64,000 bases of DNA from Bacteroidota bacterium. Its GTDB lineage: Bacteria > Bacteroidota > Bacteroidia > UBA7662 > JAIXUI01. The notes under the pieces were generated by a model. The model was given only the letters and a program-made list of their open reading frames with translations. It was not told the DNA's origin and searched no databases. The first letter of the stretch is position 1. Every line of letters starts with the position of its first letter. Below, one piece after another: positions 52,674 through 62,356 of the stretch. The translations under genes were made by a program, and so were the position numbers. Where the stretch lies: contig JAIXUI010000009.1 in the NCBI GenBank assembly GCA_027484125.1, positions 1-64,000 of the forward strand, in the 5' to 3' direction.

Positions 52674-55600
52674 GCTTTTACTGGCCTTGAATGCCCTGAG
52701 CTTCTTTGCTTCATTGGATGCCTTTTCTCAACCTGCCTTGCCTTCCTTTCTTCGAACTCCTCAACTCGGCAAACCATTATACTTTAAAGGGCCCCCTGAC
52801 ACTTCGAAAGTGTTTAAAGTAAATCCTTTATGGAAGGCAAGCAATTCGGAAGATGCGGTCTCACCTTTTCTTCAGTCGGTAGAATCACTCGATAAATCTG
52901 GAAGTTTTGCCCGTTCATTTTCCGCAGGTACCAATCAGAGTGCCGTCTTACAGTCGAATTTTAATTTGCAAGTTTCAGGACAATTAACACCGAAAGTCAG
53001 GTTGATGGCGAATCTTACGGATAATGTTCAACCTACTCCCACTAACGGAATTACCCAAAGTTTGCAGGATTTTGACCGCATATATGTAGCGCTACAAAGT
53101 GATCGTTTTGAGCTTGGACTTGGAGATCTTGATGTCAAAAACTATTCTGGTAATTTTCTCGCCTACAACAGAAATGTACGTGGTGCTCGATTGGCTTTTA
53201 AGCAGGAAAATGGCAAAAGAAAAAATAAGCAAGAATTCAGCTTTTCTTCTGCTCGTGGACGTTTTGCGAGGCAACTCGTGTCGGTTAAGGAAGGCAATCA
53301 GGGCCCATACCGTTTAAACGGTGCTCAAGGTGAAACCTTCATCGTGATTTTAGCCAATTCTGAAAGGGTCTTTTTAGATGGTCAGTTGTTAAAACGTGGT
53401 GAGCTTTATGATTATTTAATTGATTATAATACTTCTGTTATCACGTTTACACCCAATCGAATTATTACTGCTCAAAGTAGGGTGATTGTTGAGTTTGAAT
53501 ATGCTAATCAGGCTTATGTCAGAAGTTTAACTACCGCTCAGTTTTCTGAAGAGCAGCATAATTGGTTGGTTTCCGGTCGGTTTTTCCTCGAAAGGGATTT
53601 GCCTAATCAACCGCTACAACTCAATCTCGACAGTAATAAACGTGCGTTGTTGAGCCGACAATATTCCGGCTTTGGGCAAGGATTGGTGGATGGTGCCACT
53701 CCAGCTACGTTTAATACCACTAATTTATTCTACAAGAAAACGGATAGCCTGGGTTTCAGTCCTGTTTGGGTGCATTCTCCTGTAGAGCAATCAGGACTTT
53801 TTCAAGTTCAATTTAGCTTTGTTGGGCAGGGGAGAGGAGATTATGTTCCCGGACCTTCCTTAACCAATGGGCGTATTTACGAGTGGGTGGCTCCTGAAAT
53901 TAGAGGTAATGATACGATTAGAAAAGGTAGTTATTCACCACTTGTTCAGTTGGTAGCTCCTGTTTCTCAGTTAGGAATGAGTTTAATTGCGGGTAAAAAA
54001 TGGGCTAACCAATCCCTGATAAAGGTGGAATTGTTGAGCAGTAAAATAGATTCCAACGTTCTGGCTGAGCCCGGCATCGGACGTTGGGGTTCAGGTGTTA
54101 TCGTGGAAGGCTCCTGGATAAATCCCTTTCGGTTAAAAGCCATTTCAGCCAATACCAGAATTGAGCGATTGAGCCAGGACGCACTAATTACTCAGCCCTA
54201 TAGAAATCAAGAGTTCGCCAGAGAATGGCTGTTACCTCGTTTATTCACCGGCAGCAATGAATGGCTCACTGATTGGAATGTTAACTTTTCTCCTGATTCT
54301 ACCCAATCGTGGAAAATTGGGTTGAAAACCCTAAATGCAGCAGACTATCTGGGTGTTAAACCCTATGCTGTTTTATCATTTCGTTATAAAAGACTGAATG
54401 CCAATGCCACTTTGGAAGGTTTACAAGTAAAATCGGATACCACACAAGGCAACTATTGGCGCATACTTTCGAATGTCGCTTATCGGTTAAATAGCAGTAG
54501 TTGGTTTTTGAAGGTTCAACATGAGTCCAATCTCTCTAAGACTTCTGTTTTCTCTCCTGGGGCATTCCGTTTTACAGAAATAGAGTCGGGAATTCGTTCC
54601 CTAGATTCTTCTTCCGGAACAAAACAATGGGAATTCGCCTATAATTACCGCAATGACGAGCAAACTCGCAGTGGCGTCCTTTTGCCTTTTCAGGAAGGAC
54701 ATACAGTAAAAACTTCGCAATCCTGGAGTTTGGGTCCTACAAGTATTTTTAAAATCACTGCAAGCTTGCGAAGAAGTAAGTTCTACCTTCCTGATACAGC
54801 CTTTGGTGTTTCCGGGAATAACTTTTTACTTCAGTCGGATTTTAATTATCGATCAAAGGATGGCGTTTGGCAGGTTTCTACTTTTTACAATACCGGAGGT
54901 GGTCAAGAAATTAGAAGGGATTTTGTTTTCCTGGAAGTGCCGAAAGGGCAAGGAACTCACATTTGGGTGGATTATAACCAAAATGGAGTGAAAGAACTCA
55001 ATGAGTTTGAATCTTCCTTTTTTGCTGATCAAGCCAATTTTGTTCGTGTTTTAATGCCAACCACCGGGTTCATCCCTTCTTTAAAAAGCAGAGTAAATTA
55101 TAGCATTGGCATTTATCCGGATCGAATCCGCTCTTCATCGGGTTTGATGCGCCTTTTGAAGCCTTTTGCGTTGTTGCATTCCATCAACCTGGAACAAAAT
55201 CTCAGCGCAAGTGCTGGTCAATGGTGGGAAGCCCCATTGTTGAATCAAGTTTCAGATCGACTTATTAGTGGCTTATTCAACAGCCGTACTACCTTGTTCT
55301 TATTCAGAACTAAGCGCACCTTTTCCCTCGATTTGTCTTGGTTTCAGCAACAACAGCAAATACTGGGTACAAATGGATTGGAGCGAAACTTGAACGATGA
55401 AATAGTGCTTAAATCGAGGCTTTCCTTTTTAAGTGCTTGGCTTTTTGAAACTTCACTTTCCGCTAAAAATAGAAAGCGGAGTGCCGAATGGGCAGCTAAC
55501 CGAAATTACTTTTTTCAAACTTTTGATTTTGAACCTCAACTATCTTGGCTGAGTGAATCGGGTTGGCAAGTACAAGGCAACATGGGCTGGAGAACTTCTA

Positions 55601-55917
55601 AGCCAATTCCGGCTGATGAGGTTCCCGGTTTAGAACAGTGGAAAACTAGTGCCGCTGTGCAATTCAATAGTCTCAAGAAAGGGATATTCAAGTTAACCTT
55701 CTCAAGAATTGTGATCAACTTTTCAGGAAATACCGCTACTGCATTAGCATTTGAAATGTTACAAGGGTTGTTGCCCGGTAACAATCTGCTTTGGAATATG
55801 AATTGGACCCGCGAATTGGGAGAAGGTATTCAGCTAGCTATTCAATATGAGGGCCGAAGTTCTGATCAAAATGCTGCCATCCATACAGGTAGGGTTCAAA
55901 TTAGGTTACTTTTATAA
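52654..55917 (+). CDS. Large outer-membrane/cell-surface protein of unknown function
   Basis: Signal peptide at 52654 (MKKRILRLLLALNALSFFASLDAFSQ), GPYRLNGAQGETFIVILANSERVFLDGQLLKRG..DYLIDYN motif, amphipathic strands to the C-terminus. Confidence 0.75.
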   Translation: MKKRILRLLLALNALSFFASLDAFSQPALPSFLRTPQLGKPLYFKGPPDTSKVFKVNPLWKASNSEDAVSPFLQSVESLDKSGSFARSFSAGTNQSAVLQSNFNLQVSGQLTPKVRLMANLTDNVQPTPTNGITQSLQDFDRIYVALQSDRFELGLGDLDVKNYSGNFLAYNRNVRGARLAFKQENGKRKNKQEFSFSSARGRFARQLVSVKEGNQGPYRLNGAQGETFIVILANSERVFLDGQLLKRGELYDYLIDYNTSVITFTPNRIITAQSRVIVEFEYANQAYVRSLTTAQFSEEQHNWLVSGRFFLERDLPNQPLQLNLDSNKRALLSRQYSGFGQGLVDGATPATFNTTNLFYKKTDSLGFSPVWVHSPVEQSGLFQVQFSFVGQGRGDYVPGPSLTNGRIYEWVAPEIRGNDTIRKGSYSPLVQLVAPVSQLGMSLIAGKKWANQSLIKVELLSSKIDSNVLAEPGIGRWGSGVIVEGSWINPFRLKAISANTRIERLSQDALITQPYRNQEFAREWLLPRLFTGSNEWLTDWNVNFSPDSTQSWKIGLKTLNAADYLGVKPYAVLSFRYKRLNANATLEGLQVKSDTTQGNYWRILSNVAYRLNSSSWFLKVQHESNLSKTSVFSPGAFRFTEIESGIRSLDSSSGTKQWEFAYNYRNDEQTRSGVLLPFQEGHTVKTSQSWSLGPTSIFKITASLRRSKFYLPDTAFGVSGNNFLLQSDFNYRSKDGVWQVSTFYNTGGGQEIRRDFVFLEVPKGQGTHIWVDYNQNGVKELNEFESSFFADQANFVRVLMPTTGFIPSLKSRVNYSIGIYPDRIRSSSGLMRLLKPFALLHSINLEQNLSASAGQWWEAPLLNQVSDRLISGLFNSRTTLFLFRTKRTFSLDLSWFQQQQQILGTNGLERNLNDEIVLKSRLSFLSAWLFETSLSAKNRKRSAEWAANRNYFFQTFDFEPQLSWLSESGWQVQGNMGWRTSKPIPADEVPGLEQWKTSAAVQFNSLKKGIFKLTFSRIVINFSGNTATALAFEMLQGLLPGNNLLWNMNWTRELGEGIQLAIQYEGRSSDQNAAIHTGRVQIRLLL

Positions 55918-56208
55918 CGAGAAGGATTTGATTTTATCAATCAACACATGCCCAGGAACTACACCAGACTGTCTCCAAAGCTGTTGCCCTTTTCGATATA
56001 GGATCAGTGTCGGTACGCTTTGTATTTGGTATTGGCTGGCAACTTGAGGGTTTTTGTCAATATCAATTTTTAGAATTTTTACTCCTTCACCAAGTTTAGC
56101 TTTCACTTCGTGTAGAATTGGAGCAAGCGTTTGGCATGGGCCGCACCAGGTTGCTGAAAAGTCGAGCAATACTGGGGTTTCTGATTGAATTATTTCTTGA
56201 AATTTCAT
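55912..56208 (-). CDS. trxA: Thioredoxin
   Basis: FSATWCGPCQTLAPILHEV. Confidence 0.95.
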   Translation of the reverse strand: MKFQEIIQSETPVLLDFSATWCGPCQTLAPILHEVKAKLGEGVKILKIDIDKNPQVASQYQIQSVPTLILYRKGQQLWRQSGVVPGHVLIDKIKSFSL

Positions 56209-56243
56209 ATTGGATTAACGAAATACATGAGATAAATGGTTCT

Positions 56244-56684
56244 TTATTGCCAACGAATCTGAAAAGAATTTACTTTCCATGTTTTAGGTGTTCTCACCCA
56301 CAATCCCGGATAAGTTATCAACTCAGAGTAAAAGTGACCGCTCTTCGGTTTCGTTTCCTTGATGGTCATCGTCATTTTACCTCCTCTCAACCGCAATGTC
56401 GGACAGTATAGTCCATACCCCGTATTTCCTTTTTGACCAGTTGTTATATAGTATAATCGTCTTAGTTGAACATTGGGGTTTTGTTCTATAATCGAACGGA
56501 ATAAATCAATTGGAATTCCTGTTCCAGAAGTATCGGATAAGCGAATAACCAGTCTTTTCTCTAAAGGAAAAAGCTGATGATCGGTTAATCCTTGCGGAGG
56601 CATGTTAAGCACTCTGGTTCGTTGTCCAAAGGAGGAATTAAAGAAGAAAAGTGTCCCTAGAACAAGCAAAGCTATCTTATTCAT
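56244..56684 (-). CDS. Hypothetical secreted protein
   Basis: 146 aa with signal peptide; no recognised family. Confidence 0.55.
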   Translation of the reverse strand: MNKIALLVLGTLFFFNSSFGQRTRVLNMPPQGLTDHQLFPLEKRLVIRLSDTSGTGIPIDLFRSIIEQNPNVQLRRLYYITTGQKGNTGYGLYCPTLRLRGGKMTMTIKETKPKSGHFYSELITYPGLWVRTPKTWKVNSFQIRWQ

Positions 56685-56700
56685 AAGGGAAGATAAGCAA

Positions 56701-57228
56701 TTAAAAGGCGATTAGCTGATCCGCGTGAAGCTCGAGAAATTTCAGGTATTCTGCGTTAGTCAGCTTGCCTTCTTGTAGATGTTTTCCAATTTGAATGAAT
56801 CTTGGTCTCAAGGCCAAGGTGTTCATTCCTAAATAGTTGAGGATATCTGCAAAGTGCCCCATAGCTAAGGCGCCCCCTTGTGTTCCATCTGAGATTCCAA
56901 CTAAACCTCCTTTTTTTCCTTTGAAGGAACTAGGGAACTGTAAGCCATCGACCCAAACTTTTAATATGCCGGGGAAGCTGCCGTTGTACTCAGGGATGAT
57001 GAAGACAAATTTGTCTGATGCATTTACGATATCCTGCATCGATTTCCATGAAGGATTTTCAGACTTGCCGTTGTATAGTCCTTGCCCGATAAAATCGGAT
57101 GGAACATCAGCTAAATCAATGATTTGCGCCTGATGACCTTTTGACTGAAGTATGGATAAGTAAGTGTCCGCTATTAAGCGAGTATTGGAAGAGCGTCGGC
57201 TAGTAGCCGAAACCACAGAAATGAACAT
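56701..57228 (-). CDS. NAD(P)H-dependent FMN reductase
   Basis: Flavodoxin-like fold; FIIPEYNGSFPGILKVWVDGL. Confidence 0.92.
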   Translation of the reverse strand: MFISVVSATSRRSSNTRLIADTYLSILQSKGHQAQIIDLADVPSDFIGQGLYNGKSENPSWKSMQDIVNASDKFVFIIPEYNGSFPGILKVWVDGLQFPSSFKGKKGGLVGISDGTQGGALAMGHFADILNYLGMNTLALRPRFIQIGKHLQEGKLTNAEYLKFLELHADQLIAF

Positions 57229-57258
57229 ATTTTATTAACAGAACAAGGAGTATATTGT

Positions 57259-58527
57259 TCAGGAGGCTGTTTTTAGCGCACCCAAACCTGAGCGCTTGAA
57301 ACGCTCTTCTGCATACAACCGTGTTACCTTGAAATCTTTTTCTTGGTGCTCAGCCGAAGGCAATTCGTACATAGCATCCAATAAAATAGCTTCGCAAATT
57401 GAACGTAAACCTCGCGCGCCTAATTTCAACTCCATGGCTTTCTCCACAATGAAATCTCTCGCATCGTTTTCTAAAACGAAGTTCACTTGCTCCATTTTGA
57501 ATAGTTTTTCATACTGTCGGAGCAAGGAGTTGCGTGGCTCAGTAAGAATTTTAACTAAACTTTCTTTGGTAAGTGGGTTCAAGTGACAAATCACAGGTAG
57601 TCGGCCAATCAATTCAGGTATAAGCCCAAAAGTTTTGATATCGTTGGCACTTACCAAAGACAAAAGTTGTTCTTTCTGGACTTTGGCGACTTCCTGATTT
57701 TTGAGCCCATAACCAATGGCATTGATTTTTACCCTTTTAGAAATAATCTTATCAATACCATCGAATGCACCACCACAAATAAAGAGGATGTTTTTGGTGT
57801 CAATTTGAATGTACTTCTGTTCAGGATGCTTTCTTCCTCCTTGAGGTGGGACATTCACTACAGTACCCTCGAGCATCTTTAATAAGGCTTGTTGAACTCC
57901 CTCACCGGAAACATCTCGTGTGATGGAGGGATTGTCGCTTTTTCTAGCGATTTTATCAATCTCATCTAAATAAACTATCCCTCTTTCAGCAGCCGCAACG
58001 TCATAATCGGCTGCTTGCAATAACCTGGTTAAGATGCTTTCAACATCTTCACCCACATAACCAGCTTCCGTAAATACGGTCGCGTCTGCGATACAGAAAG
58101 GAACTTCCAACTGTTTGGCAATGGTTCTGGCAAGGAGCGTTTTGCCTGTACCGGTTTCTCCAATTAGGAGAATATTCGACTTTTCAATTTCAACCTCCGA
58201 CTTTTTATCGTTTGGCTGATTGATTCGTTTAAAATGATTGTAAACAGCAACAGAAAGCACTTTTTTCGCTTCTTCTTGACCAATGATGTATTCGTCTAAG
58301 TAAGACTTGATTTCCATTGGTTTAAGAACACGCGTTTTTTTCGAGTTAGAGCTGCTTTTGGGTCGACTATCCTCCGATTCTGAGGAACCTTTTGCATGAT
58401 CGATGATACTTTTTGCTTGATCTACACAATTGTTGCAGATGTAAGCATCCATACCCGAAACAAGCATATTGACTTGCTCTTTTTCAAGCCCGCAGAACGA
58501 GCATCGTACTTTCTGTTGCTTAGCCAT
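57259..58527 (-). CDS. clpX: ATP-dependent Clp protease ATP-binding subunit ClpX
   Basis: N-terminal Zn-binding [10 protein letters not shown]...[23 protein letters not shown]. Confidence 0.97.
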   Translation of the reverse strand: MAKQQKVRCSFCGLEKEQVNMLVSGMDAYICNNCVDQAKSIIDHAKGSSESEDSRPKSSSNSKKTRVLKPMEIKSYLDEYIIGQEEAKKVLSVAVYNHFKRINQPNDKKSEVEIEKSNILLIGETGTGKTLLARTIAKQLEVPFCIADATVFTEAGYVGEDVESILTRLLQAADYDVAAAERGIVYLDEIDKIARKSDNPSITRDVSGEGVQQALLKMLEGTVVNVPPQGGRKHPEQKYIQIDTKNILFICGGAFDGIDKIISKRVKINAIGYGLKNQEVAKVQKEQLLSLVSANDIKTFGLIPELIGRLPVICHLNPLTKESLVKILTEPRNSLLRQYEKLFKMEQVNFVLENDARDFIVEKAMELKLGARGLRSICEAILLDAMYELPSAEHQEKDFKVTRLYAEERFKRSGLGALKTAS

Positions 58528-58533
58528 TAGGCC

Positions 58534-59214
58534 TTATTTTCTACTTGATTTCACGAGAACATCATCAATCATACCGTAGGCTTTGGCCTCTTCTGAGGTC
58601 ATCCAGTAATCACGATCCGAGTCTTCATGTACCCTTTCATACGATTGGCCACTGTGGCTGGCGATGATTTCGTAAAGTTCTTTTTTCAACTTTTCAATTT
58701 CACGATAGGTGATGGCGATGTCAGAAGCTTGTCCTTGAGCGCCACCCATAGGCTGATGAATCATCACTCTTGAGTGTCGTAAGGCTGTTCTTTTTCCTGC
58801 AGCGCCCGCGCACAACAACACCGCAGCCATAGAAGCTGCAATTCCTGTACAGATAGTGGCAACGTCAGGATTAATAAATTGCATGGTGTCGTAAATACCT
58901 AAACCAGCATAAACAGAACCTCCAGGACTGTTTAGGTAAATTTGGATATCACGTTGGTTGTCAACAGATTCAAGAAACAAAAGCTGAGCTTGAACGATGT
59001 TCGCTACTTCGTCATTGATGGGAACTCCAAGAAAAATGATGCGGTCCATCATAAGACGAGAGAAAACGTCCATGGAGGCTACATTCATCGGGCGCTCTTC
59101 AATGATATAGGGGGTTAGGTTATAGATACCACTATCTATTACACTATCCACTTTCAGGCTGCTGATTCCCTGATGTTTTACAGCAAATTTTTTGAATTCT
59201 TTTCCGAAGTCCAT
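58534..59214 (-). CDS. clpP: ATP-dependent Clp protease proteolytic subunit ClpP
   Basis: Serine region TGIAASMAAVLLCAGAAGKR, His region HSRVMIHQPMGGAQGQASD. Confidence 0.97.
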   Translation of the reverse strand: MDFGKEFKKFAVKHQGISSLKVDSVIDSGIYNLTPYIIEERPMNVASMDVFSRLMMDRIIFLGVPINDEVANIVQAQLLFLESVDNQRDIQIYLNSPGGSVYAGLGIYDTMQFINPDVATICTGIAASMAAVLLCAGAAGKRTALRHSRVMIHQPMGGAQGQASDIAITYREIEKLKKELYEIIASHSGQSYERVHEDSDRDYWMTSEEAKAYGMIDDVLVKSSRK

Positions 59215-59239
59215 TTTGGAAATTTATTACTAAACGGGA

Positions 59240-60577
59240 TTAGGCCTCGTTAAGTTTCCTGAATTCTGAAAAGGATATTTCTTGTGAAGGACTGCTTACC
59301 AAAGTGTCTAAATGTTCGAGCACTTTATTGAAGCGCACTTCGCTGTAAAGTTCTTCTTGTCCGGTTCCATTCTCAAGCTGCTTCAAAGCATATCCTCGAG
59401 CTTCTTCATAGGAGAGGTTCAAGCCATACTGAGTGAATTGTTCCATGAATTTGCGTGTTGCACGATCTACAATTTCATTGTAGTTCACGGTCAATTCATA
59501 TTGCTTCATGATTTTATCCATCACTACATCCTGCTTGATTTGAGCAGCGTAGTTGGGGAATTCCTGCTCCATCTCTTCTACTTTCACTTTCTTCTCAGCG
59601 TGTTTGGTAAAGAATGTCTTGAGGAAGTTCTCCGGAATTGGAAAATCGTTGATTTGAAGGATTTCTTTCAAGATATCACTTCTAAAACGATTCAATGATT
59701 CATTAACCAGAATAGCATCAATATCTTCTTTAACAGCAGCTTTGAAACTCTCGTAATCGGTTAAGCCTTTGTCTGGGAAAATTTTAGCGAAAAATTCAGA
59801 ATTAATTTCAGCTTCACCTTCACGCATGATATTGGTGAGTGTAAGCTGGAAGTCAGAAGCCAACAATTCATCGCTTGCACTTTCATTGCGAATCATTTTT
59901 TTCTGCTCATCTGGAGAGGTGAAGAATTGAGATAGTTTAACTACATGCTCATAATTCTTTTCTACTCCTGTAAGGGCTTGCTTAAGACTGTCGTCAAGAA
60001 TTTCATCCAGCTTGAAAGTAGTCATCGAAGGTTGTAATTCTTCGAAATCCTCGCCCAATGCTTTCAAACGAATGAAGAGCACGTCGCCAGATGCAGATTT
60101 TTCCGGATATGCATCTTCGTAGAAACGCTTACGAAGATTGGAAATATGTTCTTCCAAGAATGCGTCATCAGCGAAAATGGCATAACGGGTGACTTGACCT
60201 TCAGCAGGCAAAGTAAGATCAAAATCCGGACGTTTACCTATTTCGAAAACAAGCTCAACTTTGTCATTCTTCTCTAAATCAACTAGAGGGCTGTCCTCAG
60301 CTGGAACAGGATAAGCGAAAATCTGAATGTTGTTTTCTTTGAGGTAGTTGTCGAGGGATTCCTGAACGAGCTTGTTGACCTCTTCATAAAGAACAGACTG
60401 GCCATACATGCGTTTAATCATGCCTATTGGCGCTTGTCCTTTACGGAAACCAGGAATATTAGCCTGATTTCTATAGTTTTTAAGGGTTTTTTCGACTCTG
60501 GGGTTGTAAGTTTCTGGCCCGAAGCTCAAATGAATACGGCTTTCGAGCAGACCAATGTTTTGTTCTGTGATGTTCAC
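59240..60577 (-). CDS. tig: Trigger factor
   Basis: 451-aa ORF; RVEKTLKNYRNQANIPGFRKGQAPIGMIKRMYG; no ATG start, GTG at 60577 (or TTG at 60595) is the likely start. Confidence 0.93.
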   Translation of the reverse strand: MNITEQNIGLLESRIHLSFGPETYNPRVEKTLKNYRNQANIPGFRKGQAPIGMIKRMYGQSVLYEEVNKLVQESLDNYLKENNIQIFAYPVPAEDSPLVDLEKNDKVELVFEIGKRPDFDLTLPAEGQVTRYAIFADDAFLEEHISNLRKRFYEDAYPEKSASGDVLFIRLKALGEDFEELQPSMTTFKLDEILDDSLKQALTGVEKNYEHVVKLSQFFTSPDEQKKMIRNESASDELLASDFQLTLTNIMREGEAEINSEFFAKIFPDKGLTDYESFKAAVKEDIDAILVNESLNRFRSDILKEILQINDFPIPENFLKTFFTKHAEKKVKVEEMEQEFPNYAAQIKQDVVMDKIMKQYELTVNYNEIVDRATRKFMEQFTQYGLNLSYEEARGYALKQLENGTGQEELYSEVRFNKVLEHLDTLVSSPSQEISFSEFRKLNEA

Positions 60578-60599
60578 GCTGAATCGTTTATCCAAAATG

Positions 60600-60681
60600 T
60601 GCGCATGGAGGGACTCGAACCCCCACGCCGTGAGGCACCAGATCCTAAGTCTGGCGCGGCTACCAATTACGCCACATGCGC
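60600..60681 (-). tRNA. tRNA-Leu (anticodon UAG)
   Basis: GCGCATG...CATGCGC-A acceptor stem, anticodon arm CCAGA-CTTAGGA-TCTGG, long class II variable arm, GTTCGAGTC T-loop; no encoded CCA. Confidence 0.97.
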
Positions 60682-60693
60682 ATTTTGAGGTTG

Positions 60694-60701
60694 CAAATAT
60701 A
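60694..60701 (-). promoter_or_regulatory. Putative -7 element TATATTTG for tRNA-Leu (and possibly tig)
   Basis: TAnnTTTG match 12 nt upstream of the mature tRNA 5' end. Confidence 0.5.
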
Positions 60702-60726
60702 GTAATTGCATCCTGTTTTTTTGGAA

Positions 60727-62334
60727 TTAAACTCCGTCTTTTAAAATATTCTGGATACTTTCAGCAGTGAGGGGTTTAGAGATAAAGTTTCGAACACAAG
60801 GGTATTGAGAAGCTTTAAGCCTATCGCTTGGATCGATAGACGAAGATAGCATATATACTACACTTCGTAAATTTAGTTTCACAAAAGCATCCAAAAATTC
60901 CCAACCATTCATTACTGGCATGTTAATATCAAGCAAGATAATGTCTGGGATGTTGTCAGGATTGTCTTTTAAATAAGTCAGCGCCTTAGCCGCTTCGTTA
61001 AAATCAATCAACTTAACATTGGAGTCAGTATTCTGGATTATCTTCCTATTGATGAAGTTGACAATCTTGTCATCATCGATAAGAATGATAGAATCTGGTC
61101 GTTTAAATAATGAAGCTTCAGCCACAAAGTTGATTGAGGAGTTCTTGAGTTCCCTCAAAGATACTAGATTGTTCAATTCTTTAACAACACTATCTAATTC
61201 ATTTGAAGCACTCTTCAGTTTTTCTACAATTCCTTCACCACCATCGATGACATCATATTGTTTTTCAATAAGATTGATCAGTCCAAGTATGCTGGTAAGG
61301 GGTGCTCTTACTTTGTGTGAAGTTACAAATGCATACTCTTGTAATTGGGTATTCTTTGTTTCGAGTTCGTTTTGATAGGTTTTTCGATCGGTAATATCCG
61401 ACTCTATCACTAAGAATTTTAGTTTCCCAAATCTGGCTTTTGTATCAGCTTTCAGTGGAATGATGGTTCTGTCAGTAAAGAAAACATTTCCATCAGAGGA
61501 TGATCCCTTAACCTCTCCACGCCAAACATTTCCTTTCGCACAAGAGTACCATGCTTGATTAGTGTTTAAAGGATCATTGTTTTGTCTTTGGTTTTCCAGT
61601 AGATTAAACCCTCTGGATTGACCTTTGGTAAGCCCGTATTTTTTAATAAAGTTATCATTGGCTTCCATGAGGCTTCCATCTTCTTCTGTGAATATGGTTA
61701 ATGTGGCTACTGATACGGCTTCTTCAAACTCATTCAGTTTCTCATACTCAAATTTTAGCCTTCTTAAAGCTGGTCTTCCTATCGTAAGGACCAAAATCAA
61801 CGAAAGTGCAATAGCGAAGATGTTGAAGGTTAAATCTAATTGGCTTATCAAATTGACGTCTTTACTCAATTGATTTCCAAATTGTATAAAGAGAATCTGG
61901 TTGTTGTTTAAAAAATCTTCACTTAACCGGTTGAGGGTAGTTACATTCAATTTCGCCTTGTTTCTCACTTTGTTGTAAGACTCAAGAAAGTCGAAAAGCT
62001 GTTGATAGCTTAACTTGGCGTTTTTAAAGTTGGATTTGAAATAATCTTGTTCTGTAGGATCTACAAATATCGTTCTACCTACCGCTTCTATTCGAAAATT
62101 GTTGAGTGTTAGTTCGGTTAAAACAGAGTCGGGTACCGCTTGAAAGCCCTTATTGGTATTGCCAAGAAGAAGATTGACCCGATGAAGAAGGGTTTTTTGA
62201 TTATTGATGTGGAATAATACTGGTAAGTGGCGGTTGTAATCATCTGCCAGTTTCCACTGGATGATGTAGGAAGCACTGAGTACCGCGAAAAGGGCAATCA
62301 GCATCACAAAGTAAAACCGCCTAAATAAATTCAT
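60727..62334 (-). CDS. Membrane PAS-DHp-receiver hybrid signalling protein without HATPase domain
   Basis: Two hydrophobic segments flanking a periplasmic region, PAS region, YAFVTSHKVRAPLTSILGLINLIEKQ H-box, then directly SIILIDDDKIVN...DIILLDINMPVMNGWEFL receiver; no N/G boxes. Confidence 0.88.
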   Translation of the reverse strand: MNLFRRFYFVMLIALFAVLSASYIIQWKLADDYNRHLPVLFHINNQKTLLHRVNLLLGNTNKGFQAVPDSVLTELTLNNFRIEAVGRTIFVDPTEQDYFKSNFKNAKLSYQQLFDFLESYNKVRNKAKLNVTTLNRLSEDFLNNNQILFIQFGNQLSKDVNLISQLDLTFNIFAIALSLILVLTIGRPALRRLKFEYEKLNEFEEAVSVATLTIFTEEDGSLMEANDNFIKKYGLTKGQSRGFNLLENQRQNNDPLNTNQAWYSCAKGNVWRGEVKGSSSDGNVFFTDRTIIPLKADTKARFGKLKFLVIESDITDRKTYQNELETKNTQLQEYAFVTSHKVRAPLTSILGLINLIEKQYDVIDGGEGIVEKLKSASNELDSVVKELNNLVSLRELKNSSINFVAEASLFKRPDSIILIDDDKIVNFINRKIIQNTDSNVKLIDFNEAAKALTYLKDNPDNIPDIILLDINMPVMNGWEFLDAFVKLNLRSVVYMLSSSIDPSDRLKASQYPCVRNFISKPLTAESIQNILKDGV

Positions 62335-62356
62335 AGTTCAATGCAAACTTACTGCC

